From NCBI GenBank assembly GCA_950295325.1, contig OX485804.1, forward strand, positions 20,770,001 to 20,834,000: a DNA stretch of 64,000 nt, given 5' to 3'. This DNA is from Polytrichum commune (taxonomy: Eukaryota > Streptophyta > Polytrichopsida > Polytrichales > Polytrichaceae). Below the pieces are notes generated by a model. That model worked only from the letters and a program-made list of their open reading frames with translations. It was not told the DNA's origin and made no database searches. Below are positions 12,997-24,671 of the stretch, piece by piece (the stretch's first letter is position 1; each line of letters starts with the position of its first letter). The translations under genes and the position numbers were made by a program.

Positions 12997-13867
12997 TTTC
13001 AATGGACCATGTAATTCCTAATTGACTAATTTGTGGTGTTTCAAGGGTCCACATAAATACTTACAAATTGTGAAGGGGGGTAATTGTTTTAGCTCCTTAA
13101 GTTATTATAATAAATTGAAGTAAATTAGAAAAGTGAGATCTAAAGACTGAAGGACAAAGGTATTTTTAGCAATTTGAAATGCCAAAAGTAAGACTAAGTT
13201 ATCAAGGAATGACACCATAGAACATCTAGGCCTTGGTCATGCCATGATGCTTTTTGATGTGCTTTCGTCTAATTCTATAGAATATCTAAGAGGGGTTGCT
13301 ACACATTCTTGTACAAACACTGCAAGCATATGAGTCTTAGGCAATTAACCTGTGTCATCAAAAACTTGTCCTATGTCAATAGAAAATTTATAAATCTAGC
13401 ACAGTGGTAAATGTGCATTGTTCTTTCATCGATATGGGATGATTGTATAGGACTTGTATGCTAGTAGTGAAAGGGATATTTAATGGGACATTCTTTAAGC
13501 TAGTCTTATGTCAAATGTTACAACTAGTGTGCTTTCATCCAGATATATACTATAAGAACTAAAGAAGGGTAACCACTGCTCCACACTTATTTACAAAGAG
13601 ATATTTAGTGTGATCTTATTAAGCTAGTCTTGTGCACAGGCACCTTGCTAGCAAAATACTAGAAATAGGCCGAGACCTAATAAAGGGTTACTACTCTTAT
13701 TTGTGTAAGCAATAAAATTGAAAAATATGCAATGTAATATACTATCATTTCTATTCACACATTATATTATAAATACTTTATGGTACCCTAAAATGTCATA
13801 TGTTACTTTCTAGAACTACACATAGGGTAATTTAAAATAATAAATTTAAAATAAAAATACAATTCTA
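12997..13867. other. intergenic, nothing recognised
   Basis: AT-rich sequence with no coding frame of note and no clear repeat boundary. Confidence 0.5.
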
Positions 13868-14095
13868 TGAAGAAATGTTGTCATGGATGATTGGAATTTG
13901 GATGAGAAATCACTAAGTTGGTAAGCGACAATAATTGCAATACTATAAATCTATCTAATGCTCAAATGTTTTACAAGGAATGACAAATAATGTTGGGTTG
14001 ACGTTTAGTGTTGGTGACACTACATGGGCAGTTTACAATTAGTATTGAGCAAGGCAAATAGAATTGGTGACACTAAATACAATATTTAGTGTAGT
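13868..14095 (+). mobile_element. MITE family A, copy 2 (5'-truncated)
   Basis: It carries the family body from TTGTCATGGATGATTGGAA to the palindromic end ACTAAATACAATATTTAGTG. The left half of the element is absent. It is followed directly by a family C end. Confidence 0.7.
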
Positions 14096-14215
14096 AAGGT
14101 AATTGTGCCTAATCCGGTTACTTATCTCAATTGCACACTTATATTTGAGTGGTAATGGTCAAGTGTGGCTCCAAGAAGGGATATAAAAAAGACACGTGTT
14201 CAAAAGAGATTCCTC
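14096..14215 (+). mobile_element. MITE family C, fragment
   Basis: TAAGGTAATTGTGCCTAATC is followed by CGGTTACTTATCTCAATT and 'cacttatatttgagtggta', then 'aaaagagatt'. This matches the left end of the family C copies found in PIF1 introns. It abuts the end of the family A element, which suggests one inserted beside or into the other. Confidence 0.65.
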
Positions 14216-17200
14216 CAACTGTTTTATTTGAATTAAGGTATGGAGATGCCTAAATGGTAAGATATTCACTTATAACTGCCTAAAGGAGCAAGAAAATAGC
14301 CCAAAAGTATGACTAGAACAAATAATATGCTCATACATAACAAAGTATACTAGGTAAATAGCCCCCTCAAAGAAAACACTTGACACATGTATATACAAAT
14401 CTATATGACATAGTGAGGTACCCATGGTTTATATATGCCATTTACCATAGCACCATAGTCAGTTCGTGCAAACACAATTCCCTCAAAAAAAACCGTAAAA
14501 CACAGGAAATCATGAGCTCAGTCAAACAAATAAGTGAAAAATTATATTACTAAAAGATGAACACTTTTTAATCTTACCAAAAAAAGGTATTGCTGGACCT
14601 TACCGGAGAGAAACGAATTTCTTTTTCTTTAATCATAAGGTAGACGAAATTTCAAAATTACATATTTTTTTGCTAACGAATTTGTTTCGAGGCGCATGAA
14701 CCAGCTATGGTGCTACAGTAATCAAATACTACTACACAAAACATGATATTGAGTGTTTGATTATATTTAGTGTTGTTACCACCCTACCATGCTCAACACC
14801 AATTTTCAATTCTTTAACAATTGCCGCTACTTTTCCTACTGCCACCTCCCTTATTACATCCTTTTTATCATATCCTTACTGACACTAAATTAAAAACGTG
14901 TAACTTCCACATATCACCATTATAGTTGATATTTAGTATTTGATTTTACATTCAATATTACTTACTTTCACATGGTTATTGATATTTAGTGTATGCGTTC
15001 GTATTCAATGTATCAAACACTATACACTTCGTCGTCAAATATCTAAGAAGGGTTTGTTGCTATTCACTCCTCCACAAAGGGCTCTCAATGAAATATCGGC
15101 ATTAATTGTGTTGAGGATATCCGCGGCCCTCACCACATGGGCAAATATCCAAGAAAGGCTTGCACTTTCACTAGTTGAGCCAAGTTCGCTTTTGTATCTC
15201 ATGGATGGAAGTTGGGGGAATAATGCCGCCCAATTTGGAGGGTTACTTGTGCCCTTTCCATGATTGTAGACATGCACGATTTTGGGGTGCTTTCGCATGG
15301 GGTTGCTCAAAACAAGGGTAAGCTAGCTAGTGGAACTTCAACGCCCCCACTTTCCGTACAAAAAGCGGGGTGACGTTTTGTCGCATTCCGCCTCATTGTT
15401 TAATGGGAAGTGAATGTTAGCCACATCAATGAGTAGTATATGCGATATATATATATAGTGGTTAGCGCATTCATGTGGTTAGAAGAGCGCATTGCCCCCC
15501 CGCCCCCTCCCCTCCCCTCCCCTCGTCTTGTTTATTGAGGTCCACTTGGCGGAATTTTCAAGGGGCCCGGCTAGCATCGTATGGGAAAGATGCTAGTATG
15601 GCACACACTATATATGTATGTAAGCAATCTCATGTGGTTTAACATGCGCCGTGGTGATGTGGGCCTTGGCCAAGAGGAAACTTGAGCAACGACGTTTTGG
15701 GCCATGACGGCGCGAGTTTCGAAAAAGAGCCAAAAGGAAAGTGTGCTAACTTAACCCTTAAAGGACATATGCTTTCCCAATACCACACCCAACATATCTT
15801 TTAAAATTCATTTTAACCATGATTAACCAATTAATTTACATAGGCTCTATTCTAAAGAAGTATAGATCTTGCTAAGGTGCTCGATTTGGCATTCTAAAAA
15901 CCCCATTTGGTGTAATGGAGTAGAAGTTTTGAACAAGATTCTCCCAAAATAATACCAAGCCCGTGGGGCAACATTGTCCTTTAAGGGTTAACTCCCTCTT
16001 GAGTCTCTTGTGGGACTTTCACGAGCACTTTCAACGTAGAGGTCCTATAGAATATTCTATTGACAATGTGGTTCATGGTCGTTGAAGATTCCACATCCCG
16101 AGCAAGCAAGCCAATGAGGTAAGGCGCTAAGGCGGGAAAGATTAGCGATTGAGACCACAAATATTTTTTCTTAGTGCTCACAAAGCTATACTCTATCTTA
16201 ACCCCGCATTGGTTTTTGGAGCTCCAACGTTATCACTTGTGTGGGAGGAGATGGTACAACTTTGGAGAAACTCGAGTCAATTTAAGTGAATGTATTCGAT
16301 CAAGGAGCCCATGGGGCAATGGCCTCATGTGCTAATGGGTTATATGGTAGGTGTGTCCAGGGTTTTGAGACCATTGGGTTACGCTAAAATCAATCTGCAA
16401 GGTAGGACCACCTTTGTGAACGTGACATGACCTAGTAGATCCAAGACGAAAGTATTAGGTACAAAATTTGGTACATTGTACGTACAATATGCAGACACGG
16501 GTAGATCACTCTAAGGCATTTTTGTGCACCACGTGCGGCTGGGGGTTTTTTGTTTTGGGGCTATTTACCTTCAAGGGCTGAATTAAAGCCTCCCTATAAT
16601 TACTTAATTTTCAAAAATGGCCCATTTGTTTGCACCCTTCCATTACTTATATTGTCCAAGTCACTGCAATTTTTTGTACTCTATATTCCTTTTAACGACG
16701 GCGCGTTCCCTTTTCATCCATTTTTGGACAGACATAAATCCCAATTATCATCCATCCCCGTGAGTCCTAAACCCATTTACATACCATATTAAACATACCT
16801 TCTAGGATCCTTATCTTCAGCCCCTATATTAATTTTACAAAAAAATAATGGCCCACATTTTATGTCCATCTAACTTACTTATAATGGGATTGTCTACATT
16901 TAATGGCCCCTTCATTATTTGGAATTCCTTTATAATTTTTATTTCAAATGATTTTAATCCTCTCTATATTATGCCGCACGTCGTTTTTAAAATGCACTAA
17001 GTGATCTACCCGTGTATGCAGACCCGAAATGCACATATTTACAAAGATGAACTTCAATTCCAAAAAAATTAGTTATTCTAACGAAGCCTCCGAATCATGA
17101 TTGGCAAAAATGCAAGTTTGGAGCTATGTTCGGGGAAAACCGACGGCTAGTTCATTATCAGCCGATGGATTTTCCCTCATGGCCGGTCCAAATTTCCAAC

Positions 17201-17989
17201 CATCAGATGGCAATCCGACTGTAATTTCAATCCTCCGGCAATTAGCGGATGGACCAAAAAATGTCCCGGAAATGTAGCCGATTCTTATTGTGAGTTATTG
17301 GATTTCAGCCGGAAGCATTCAAAGCGCTATTTGTCTGGGGCATCTGATGATGCATTGAGGAAGTACCCTAAACCTTGAACTTTTTGAATTATGCAACCTT
17401 TCCATGATCAAATCCAATTGCTTCTATGAAGAATTGGGGGACCCTTGGCCTTCAAGCGGTGAAGGCATTGCTAGGTTCAGTTCCTGCCAAGGATATTAAC
17501 TCTTCAAATTTAAAGTTTTGAACATGCCTTTTCTTTTCACTTATTCAAGATTTTGTACTAAGAAATGATTTCTAATAACTTTTCATACATTTTTTAAACA
17601 ATTAGTGCCGATATGAATTCCATTTAATCGGATATTGGCCAATGAAAATATGAAAATATAGGCAATTGGTCGATTGATGTTACAAAAGACCGGCTCTTGC
17701 CAATGTAAATTGGAAAAAATCCAACCCTTTGTAGCAACTACCGGCAATTAGCCACTAAGGCTTCAAAAACTTCCCGAACTCTGGTTTGGAGTCTCGATTT
17801 TGGTGCATCGATAGTTGAGCTTTGAAGCTCTTGACAATTGTACTTTTTGAATTCAAGGTTCTCATATATCATCCAATTAATGGTCAATGAGCCTTGGTGC
17901 TTGGTAGATTCTCACAGTGTACATAAGCTTCATTTTGACCCATGATGCCTTCATACTAGACTTCACAATGTAAAGGTTTGGTATATGGT
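14216..17989. other. intergenic, no supported gene
   Basis: There are short unrecognised frames only; a 107-aa frame at 14940-15263 has no family motif. A C-rich stretch lies at about 15495-15525. 'Cggcaattagc / aaccgg' phrases around 17100-17760 suggest decayed relatives of family B. No ends could be fixed. Confidence 0.4.
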
Positions 17990-18200
17990 CCCATCAATGT
18001 CCGGGTCCAAGGCTTTTGGGCATAATCGGTCGACGAGATCCTAGTGTTTCCAAGTCCAACCGGTAACATGTTGACATCTTTCGGTTTTCTTTATTAATTT
18101 ATGAAACATTCCCTAAATTCCTCTAAAATTGTCGCTAAATTTCTTGAACTCTTGAACTTCACCCGGTTATCCCAGGGTGCTAACAACTGGGATATAGCAG
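17990..18200 (+). repeat. dispersed repeat family B, copy
   Basis: The phrase series 'ttttgggcataatcggtc', 'gagatcctagtgtttccaag', 'aaccggtaacatgttgacat', 'ttcctctaaaattgtcg' and 'cttgaacttcacccggtta' recurs at 25320-25570 and 25590-25800. It recurs in reverse at about 42955-43043 plus 44161-44270. No coding capacity or terminal repeats were fixed. Confidence 0.7.
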
Positions 18201-18440
18201 GGGGGGGGGTGTCCTCGGATAATAAAATCATTTGAGAGTTGATAATGGCTCTATAATAATGTATTATAGAGGTCTTATAGAAGACTTCAAAATAGGAACC
18301 AAATTGAAAATATTATAATGCTCATATAATCTACTATAATACCAAATTTTTATTATTATAAGATCTTCTTATAATTACAAATAAGACGAGAAAAATTGCA
18401 AAGTTTGGACTAAAACCCCCATAATATAAATACACAACTT

Positions 18441-18623
18441 TGTTGTGCGGAATGCAAAGCTACAAGAAGTTGAAGATGTGTGTCATATTAATAATGATAT
18501 GTGTACAAGAGAGAAGCCTTCTTATGAAGGAGAGAGACACCGTTTGGTATAACTAATAGGTGTGACTGTTCGAACACCGAACGGTGTGAGTCTAAGACTC
18601 TAAGCTAACTGATTGGTCTAACA
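18441..18623 (-). repeat. 3' LTR of copia element
   Basis: On the plus strand it starts TGTTGTGCGGAATGC and ends GATTGGTCTAACA, so it has canonical TG...CA ends. It matches 23477-23657 throughout by eye. Confidence 0.93.
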
Positions 18624-18636
18624 CGCCCCCTTCAGC
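18624..18636 (-). other. polypurine tract of copia element
   Basis: Minus-strand CTGAAGGGGGCG lies immediately inside the 3' LTR, where plus-strand DNA synthesis is primed in this class. Confidence 0.75.
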
Positions 18637-18747
18637 TGCATAGCTGAAACAATGTAATTCCTAACTTAACTTAAGTTGTAAACATCGCCTCCTCTTCCCG
18701 TGAAGTTGCTGAAGAAGAAGTAATATGTGGTTGGTCGCCCCCTTTCT

Positions 18748-21700
18748 TCACAGCGAAGGAAGCGGCTTGGTAAGAGCTTGAATGCAGGTCTGATGTTTAT
18801 CTTTTGGAAGAGACTTGGTCAAGATGTCGGCCCACATAGTGGAAGTTGAAGTAAATTGTAGTTTCAAAATCTTGGCCTGAACTTTCTCACGGAGAAAATA
18901 GAATCGCAGGTCAATATGTTTAGATCGATCGTGATACTTTGGATTCGCACTTAAGGTAATACATGATTGATTGTCACAGTAAATGATGCCGGGGAAAGTC
19001 AGAGAGTAACCAAGTTCTTGTAGAAGAGCTTGCAACCAAAGTAGTTCTTTGGTGGCAGTGGCGGCGGCAATATATTCAGCTTCCGTGGACGAGAGAGCGA
19101 CGATAGTTTGCTTGCGGCTTTGCCAGGATAGAAGACATGATGAGTCAAGTTGAAAAATATAACCCGAAGTAGACCGACGGGTGTCAATATCACCTGCCCA
19201 ATCAGCGTCACTCCAACCAGTTAACTAGTGGAGAGAAGTGGGAGCTGAAAGAGAACTAGAATAGACAAGTCCTTGTTTCGAAGTTCCACGTAGATAGCGA
19301 AATATGCGTTTGACTCCAAGCCAATGAGCTGGAGTTGGGTCCTGCATGAATTGAGCAAGATGATTGACGGAGAAAGCTAGATCCCAACGTGTGCACGTAA
19401 CAAGATATTGAAGACTCCCGATAGCTTGTTTGTACGGGACCTTGTCCATTAGGTGTTGTTCGGAAGATGGAGGATTATCAGGTTGGTGGCGTGAGTATCG
19501 AATACCAGCTTCGAGAGGTGTTGCAACTGAATGAGAAGTGGCCATATTAAATTTAGTTAAGAGATCATTGATGTATTTTTCTTGTGACAATAATAATGTC
19601 TTATGAAAACGATCCCGTTGGATTTGGATGCCAAGAATATAGCCAATCTCGTTGTTATCTGTCATGGAAAAACGTTGATTGAATATGGCTTTTGTAACAG
19701 TTAAAAACTGAAAGTTGTCGGAGATGAGAACTAGATCATCGATATAAAGACCCAAGAGTAGAATGGAATTGTGTGATCGCTTAATGTAAACGTTTGGATC
19801 TGAGGTACATTTAAGAAAGCCCTGACTTAATAAGAATGTGTCAAAAGTCTCGTACCAGACGCGGGATGCCTGTTTGAGACCATAGAGGGATTTTAAGAGG
19901 CGGCATACTTGATGTGCAGTGCCAGGTTTGATATAACCCTCAGGTTGCGTTATGTAAATTTCCTCATGTAAGGTTCCGTTTAAAAAGGTTGTGATCACAT
20001 CCATTTGATGGATGTGATAGTTGTAAATAGTGGCCAAGGCTAAAAGAAGTCGCAATGATGTCATTCGAATAACAGGAGAAAAAGTTTCAGTAAAATCAAT
20101 TCCTTCTTGTTGAGAGAAACCACGAGCGACAAATCTTGCCTTAAAACGCGATAAAGAACCATCAGAGTTGTATTTTCGTCGAAAAATCCATTTGGTGCTG
20201 ATGATAGATCGATTTGGCGGCGGATCAACAAGATCCCAAGTGCGATTGTTAATGAGAGAATTATATTCCTTGTCCATAGCGTCTTTCCAATCTTGAGAGT
20301 GAGCACTGGAAAGTGCTTCATGGACGGTGAGAGGTTCAGCGAGCTCAGCTAAGAAGCCAAAGCTGTAGAGGTTAGTGTCATGAAATCGCGGAGTATATCG
20401 TTGTCCTTTAGTGGAACGTGTGGATCTCCGAAGGTGAGGAGGAGAACTAGATTGGGCTTGACGGAGATGAGAACGCTGATGTGCAGAAGGTGGAGGTAAA
20501 GTGATTGGATCTTCAGCATCAGGAGGGGGTGGGGTCTTGGGTGGGTCCTGGTTTGGTGGTTCCGGTGGAGTATGGGTAGAGTTGTCCGTTTTGAAGTTTG
20601 ATGGCTGATTCAATGGCAGTGAGTGGGTAGGTCCTGGTTGATGAGAAGAGGACTCAGGTTCAGGGAAATAAAATTCACCAGGATCAAGAGGGGGTGAATG
20701 AAGTTTTCCAGTTGAAGAAGTTGAAGAAGAACTGCCATCAGATAATAACGTATTTTCTGAAAAAATAACATCACGATTTGTAAAAGCAAGTCGGGATTCT
20801 GGATTATACAAGCGATAGCCCTTTGTACTTGATGAATAGCCGATAAAAATACATTTCATGGCCTTGGAGTCTAATTTCTTGCGGCGTTCTTTTACAATGT
20901 GAGAGTAAGCCAGACAACCAAAAATTCGCAAATCAGTAAGATCAGGTCGTAACCCTGTCCAAAGTTCGTATGGGGTTATGTTGTTTAAAGAGGTAGTATA
21001 AGAACGATTTTGCAAATAGCAGGCAGTGGCCACAGCTTCGGCCCAGAAATGTTTGCTCAGATGAGCAACTTGAAGCATACTTCGTGCAGCTTCAATCAGG
21101 GTACGGTTCTTCCGTTCGGCAACCCCATTTTGAGCAGGATGGTATGGATTGGTAAGGTGATGTTGAATTCCATGATCTTGAAAAAAATTTGTAAAATTGT
21201 TGGATGTATATTCGCCACCGTTATCCGAGTGGAGAATAAGTATTTTGTGTTTGTCATGGTGATTTTCTACTAATGTCTTATAAGTTTGGAAATAAGACAA
21301 AGTAGAAGATTTCTTCTTTAAGAAATATACATGGGTAAAACGAGAGTAATCATCAATGAATGAGAGGAAATAAAGAGCACCACCTAATGAAGGTGTACTC
21401 ATAGGGCCACACAAATCTGTGTGGATTAAAGCCAATGGGACAAGGGCTCTTGTAGAAGGAGATGTTGGGTAAGAACTTTGGGTTTGTTTACCAAACACAC
21501 AACCCTCACATAGAGAGAGAGTGTTTTTTAATGTAGGAAGTCCATTAACCATGTTGTGTTTTTGCATAAGGTTAATGGAACGTACATTAAGGTGACCTAA
21601 GCGGTAGTGCCACTTAAGTGTTTCTGAGGCAGATTTAGGCAAAGTTGTAGAGATATAGTTGGATTCTGATGGGAGAATACCAATGCCAAAAGAGAATAGA

Positions 21701-21952
21701 TTACCTTCTTTTGGAATTCGAAATATCATTTGTTTAGTTGAGTCTGGTGACTTGGTTTTAATGAGACATTGAGTCTGAGTAAATGTAATGATTGTGTTGC
21801 TTGTGGTCGTAATTTGACTTACAGACAATAAGTTCTTGGCAAGGCCAGGGACATGTAACACATCAGGAATCAATAAACATTCTGCAGTGGGTACTTTTAA
21901 CATGATAGAACCATAGCCAAGAGCATTATGCGAGCGATTATCGCCGAGAATT
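18748..21952 (-). pseudogene. pol: copia pol: integrase, reverse transcriptase, RNase H (interrupted)
   Basis: From the N-terminus, the integrase zinc-binding region (HYRLGHLN ... CEGCVFGK) comes first. The integrase core follows with HTDLCGP, LHSDNGGEY and the QNGVAERKNRT glutamate. Reverse transcriptase has TKWIFRRK, ARFVARGFSQ, the catalytic YIDDLVL and YLVTCTRWDLAF. RNase H has [16 protein letters not shown] and CDNQSC. The frame is open from 21903 to 19228, then a TAG at 19225-19227 truncates it in early RNase H. The same frame reopens and runs to 18748 with RNase H residues intact, so a single nonsense change separates the parts. Upstream, the protease active site (YLDSGASQHM) is at the end of the gag frame. 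Its junction with integrase is out of frame by one base near 21952. The copy probably cannot mobilise itself. Confidence 0.9.
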
Positions 21953-22994
21953 ATCTTTCTTGAAAGAGTTCCTTTTGAGGAGACATATGTTGGCTAGCAC
22001 CCGAATCTAGATACCATGACGAGGAAGGGCCAGAATTATCACATATTGTCGAAAAAAGATAATATGGTGTGTCAGTAGTAAGGATACGACTAGTTTGAGT
22101 AATAAGAGCATTATTAGCTTGGTTGTGCTCATTCTTAGCTTGGTCGCACTTTTTCTTACGACACTCGGGAGATTTATGCCCTGGGATCCCACAATAATGA
22201 CAAACAATAGTCCTTCGAGTAGATGAGTTAGTATGTTGATCAGTTGGTTTTTGTCTAGACCAATTCTTTTCATTGTTCCGAAATTGTGAGCGGTAGCTTT
22301 GCTTGTTGTTCTTAGGAAATTGTCTAGAGAAATTGAACTGATTTGGAGATGGCTTGATGAATTTTCCCTTGACGTAGAAAGCACTGGATTTTGATGTCTC
22401 AGGCTTAGAAATATTGATGGAATTTTGTTGGAGTATATTGGATAGTAGAGTCGAAAATGTCAGATTGGCAATACCACCTTGCGTGGTTATAAATGCACTC
22501 CAAGAATCCGGTAAAGCAGCGAGTAGCAAATTAACTTGTTGGTCTTCTGTGAAAACACATCCGGCAATTGCAGCTTCGTTAAGAAGCGACTGCCATGTTT
22601 CCAAGAAGGACATAATGTCGTCAGAATCTGACATAGTCAAGCGGCAGAGTTGCTTATGCAAATTTACCTGCGACGCTTTGTTAGATTTCTCGTAGATTTG
22701 TTTCAAACGATCCCAAACCTGCTTAGAGGTTGTGAGAGAACGTAAAGAAAGGAGCTGCTTCTCATTACAATGGAGCAAAAGCTCTGATCGAGCCTTGACA
22801 TCACGTAATCTCCAGGCTGCCAAGCCTACTATGTCACTTGTAGCAGGGGCTACATCGCTACCATCCACAACGCCCCATATTTCAGAGCGAATCAATAATA
22901 ACTCAAGTTTCATACTCCAAGTCGCATAATTGTCTGCGCTTAGGATTGGAATTACGTAAGCTCGGTTTGCTGAAGTTAATCCAACATTGGCCAT
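21951..22994 (-). CDS. gag: copia gag plus start of protease
   Basis: A 347-aa frame. The N-terminal part is a UBN2/Retrotran_gag-type capsid region (NYATWSMKLELLL near residues 22-34, followed by a helical region). The CCHC zinc knuckle CHYCGIPGHKSPEC is near residue 265. Protease motif YLDSGASQHM lies near the C-terminus. The protein packages element RNA in virus-like particles. The frame ends in a TAA at 21951-21953, where the pol frame continues one base out of register. In copia elements gag and pol are usually one frame, so this is either a small indel or, less likely, a programmed shift. Confidence 0.9.
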   Translation of the reverse strand: MANVGLTSANRAYVIPILSADNYATWSMKLELLLIRSEIWGVVDGSDVAPATSDIVGLAAWRLRDVKARSELLLHCNEKQLLSLRSLTTSKQVWDRLKQIYEKSNKASQVNLHKQLCRLTMSDSDDIMSFLETWQSLLNEAAIAGCVFTEDQQVNLLLAALPDSWSAFITTQGGIANLTFSTLLSNILQQNSINISKPETSKSSAFYVKGKFIKPSPNQFNFSRQFPKNNKQSYRSQFRNNEKNWSRQKPTDQHTNSSTRRTIVCHYCGIPGHKSPECRKKKCDQAKNEHNQANNALITQTSRILTTDTPYYLFSTICDNSGPSSSWYLDSGASQHMSPQKELFQER

Positions 22995-23048
22995 TCTGCT
23001 ATTGCTTAAATTTATACTTCCTAAGGAGTGAATGGGAAGTATTGAAGT

Positions 23049-23444
23049 TTAAAGTTCTTGGTGTAGATGAGAAGGTACAATGTCATCGGAATCGTTCTCG
23101 AAGAATTGTGGATTTCTCTCATCAAATTGACCGGTTCGATTAAGTAAATTGATGTAGCTTACAAAGCTTTCAGGTGCGTTGTTGATTCCGTATGAAATCA
23201 TTTCGAAATGTGGATTCGAAGGGAGTTCAACGTCTTCACTTGCTAGTTCCTCTGCAAATTGTAAGAATCCGTCTTGGATGTCATGTTGTTGTTGAAAGAA
23301 TCCATCTTGGATATGATGTTGTTGAAAGAATCCTTCTTGGATTTGATGTTGATTTTCATTTTCAACTCTTTCTTCCTCTCGGACTAGTGTGTTGAAAGCA
23401 TTTTCGTTGGAACACTCTTGTGGAGGATTTGGAGCGACACACAT
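23049..23444 (-). CDS. leader ORF (131 aa) between primer site and gag
   Basis: This acidic, glutamine-rich 131-aa frame begins about 20 nt after the primer binding site and ends 54 nt before the gag ATG. It contains three imperfect copies of a short Q(E/D)GF(F/L)Q repeat (about residues 36-60) and no recognised domain. It is in the same frame as gag, and only one TAA (23049-23051) separates them, so it could be a gag N-terminal extension cut off by a stop, a readthrough product, or a separate protein. Ordinary copia elements lack such an ORF. An AUG this close to the primer site would be expected to affect gag translation. The function is unknown. Confidence 0.6.
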   Translation of the reverse strand: MCVAPNPPQECSNENAFNTLVREEERVENENQHQIQEGFFQQHHIQDGFFQQQHDIQDGFLQFAEELASEDVELPSNPHFEMISYGINNAPESFVSYINLLNRTGQFDERNPQFFENDSDDIVPSHLHQEL

Positions 23445-23464
23445 GGTGAAGTTTTAAGTTTTCT

Positions 23465-23476
23465 GCTCTGATACCA
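23465..23476 (-). other. primer binding site (initiator Met tRNA)
   Basis: Minus-strand TGGTATCAGAGC abuts the 5' LTR end directly. It is the standard plant copia primer site, complementary to the 3' end of initiator methionine tRNA. Confidence 0.95.
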
Positions 23477-23659
23477 TGTTGTGCGGAATGCAAAGCTACA
23501 AGAAGTTGAAGATGTGTGTCATATTAATAATGATATGTGTACAAGAGAGAAGCCTTCTTATGAAGGAGAGAGACACCGTTTGGTATAACTAATAGGTGTG
23601 ACTGTTCGAACACCGAACGGTGTGAGTCTAAGACTCTAAGCTAACTGATTGGTCTAAAT
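23477..23659 (-). repeat. 5' LTR of copia element
   Basis: It is a copy of 18441-18623. The body is identical by eye, but its outer end reads GGTCTAAAT instead of GGTCTAACA, so the canonical terminal dinucleotide is lost on this side. Confidence 0.93.
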
Positions 23660-24300
23660 TAAGACCATTATATATATATATATAATCTACAAAATTTTTA
23701 TTTACATAAATTTTGATATCATTGGAATCATCTTGAATTTCTCTTTATCAACATACAACAATTGGTAACTTCATAACCATATTGATACCGTCATAAATGA
23801 TATACATACTGAAACTTCTATGTTATAATGCCAACTATTGCCACATAATGCAAGCCATTTTTCTATTAACCCAAAGTAGAAAATTACATAATGATAGCAT
23901 GTGAAAAAAAAAAGAGAATCGAAAGTAATACCCCCCTATAAAAGAGTGGTTGTTCGCACCTATATCCTTAACATTTTAACACACTGCCCCCCCTGAGCCC
24001 GGCCTGGGGCCGGTTATTTCCTCAAACCCAACTGGTTCATCTATAACTAATAATTGGTTCTCCCCCGTGCGTTGTGTGCCGTTACTTGTGATGGGCATGT
24101 GATTGGGCCGTGCTTGAGAATTATTCTATTGTCACATGCGGGGGGGGGGGGGGGGGCATGTGTAAGTGCATGGCCAGCTAATTGAATCCTAGATTCGGCC
24201 TCATGCATAAATGGAATATAGATTGATGCATAACTTCGGTTTCCGTGTCCCACATTCAAGAGTCGACTAGACTTGGACATTAACATGAAGGGAATTTGCT
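23660..24300. other. intergenic, no gene
   Basis: AT-rich sequence with a TA microsatellite near 23670-23683, a family B-like 'aacccaactggttcatctataactaa' phrase near 24025, and a 16-base G run at 24141-24156. Confidence 0.5.
24141..24156. repeat. poly-G run (16)
   Basis: Uninterrupted G run. The length may be imprecise because homopolymers are prone to sequencing error. Confidence 0.85.
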
Positions 24301-24671
24301 ATTTAGTGTCATATGGTATTTTATGTCGTTATGGTAACTTTTCGGATGACACTTCTTATGCATACACGGACAAGTATTGTCATGGATGATGGATGAGTTC
24401 ATCCGTTGGCCAAAAACCCTACCTTCTCTTGTTGGCAACTTGTGATGAAACATTGTCATGGATGATTGAAATTTGGGTGAAAAAGTCTCACTTGGTTGGT
24501 GACAGTAATTAATTGCAACGTTGTAAATCTATAATTTGTCCCAAAGTTTCGAAGGAATGACAAATAATGTCGGGGTAACATTTAGTGTTGGCGACACTAC
24601 ACCGTGGTTTACAATTAGCATTGAGGAAGACGATTAGAATCGGTGACACTAAATAGCATATTTAGTGTACC
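24301..24671 (+). mobile_element. MITE family A, copy 3 (near full length)
   Basis: It starts with ATTTAGTGTCATATGGTATT and ends ACTAAATAGCATATTTAGTG, with the full family body between. Both ends are versions of the same self-complementary sequence. There is no coding capacity. Confidence 0.8.

Larger units (their letters stand above)
18441..23659 (-). mobile_element. Ty1-copia LTR retrotransposon, recent but damaged
   Basis: The element lies on the minus strand in the order 5' LTR (23477-23659), primer binding site, leader ORF, gag, protease, integrase, reverse transcriptase, RNase H, polypurine tract, 3' LTR (18441-18623). Integrase before reverse transcriptase defines the copia order. The LTRs are unusually short (183 bp) and read identical by eye over about 181 bp, so insertion was recent on an evolutionary scale. 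Two lesions break the polyprotein: a frame change near 21952 and a TAG at 19225-19227. The outer end of the 5' LTR lacks the terminal bases present in the 3' LTR. No flanking 5-bp duplication is evident, so the copy may have undergone recombination or end erosion. Confidence 0.95.
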
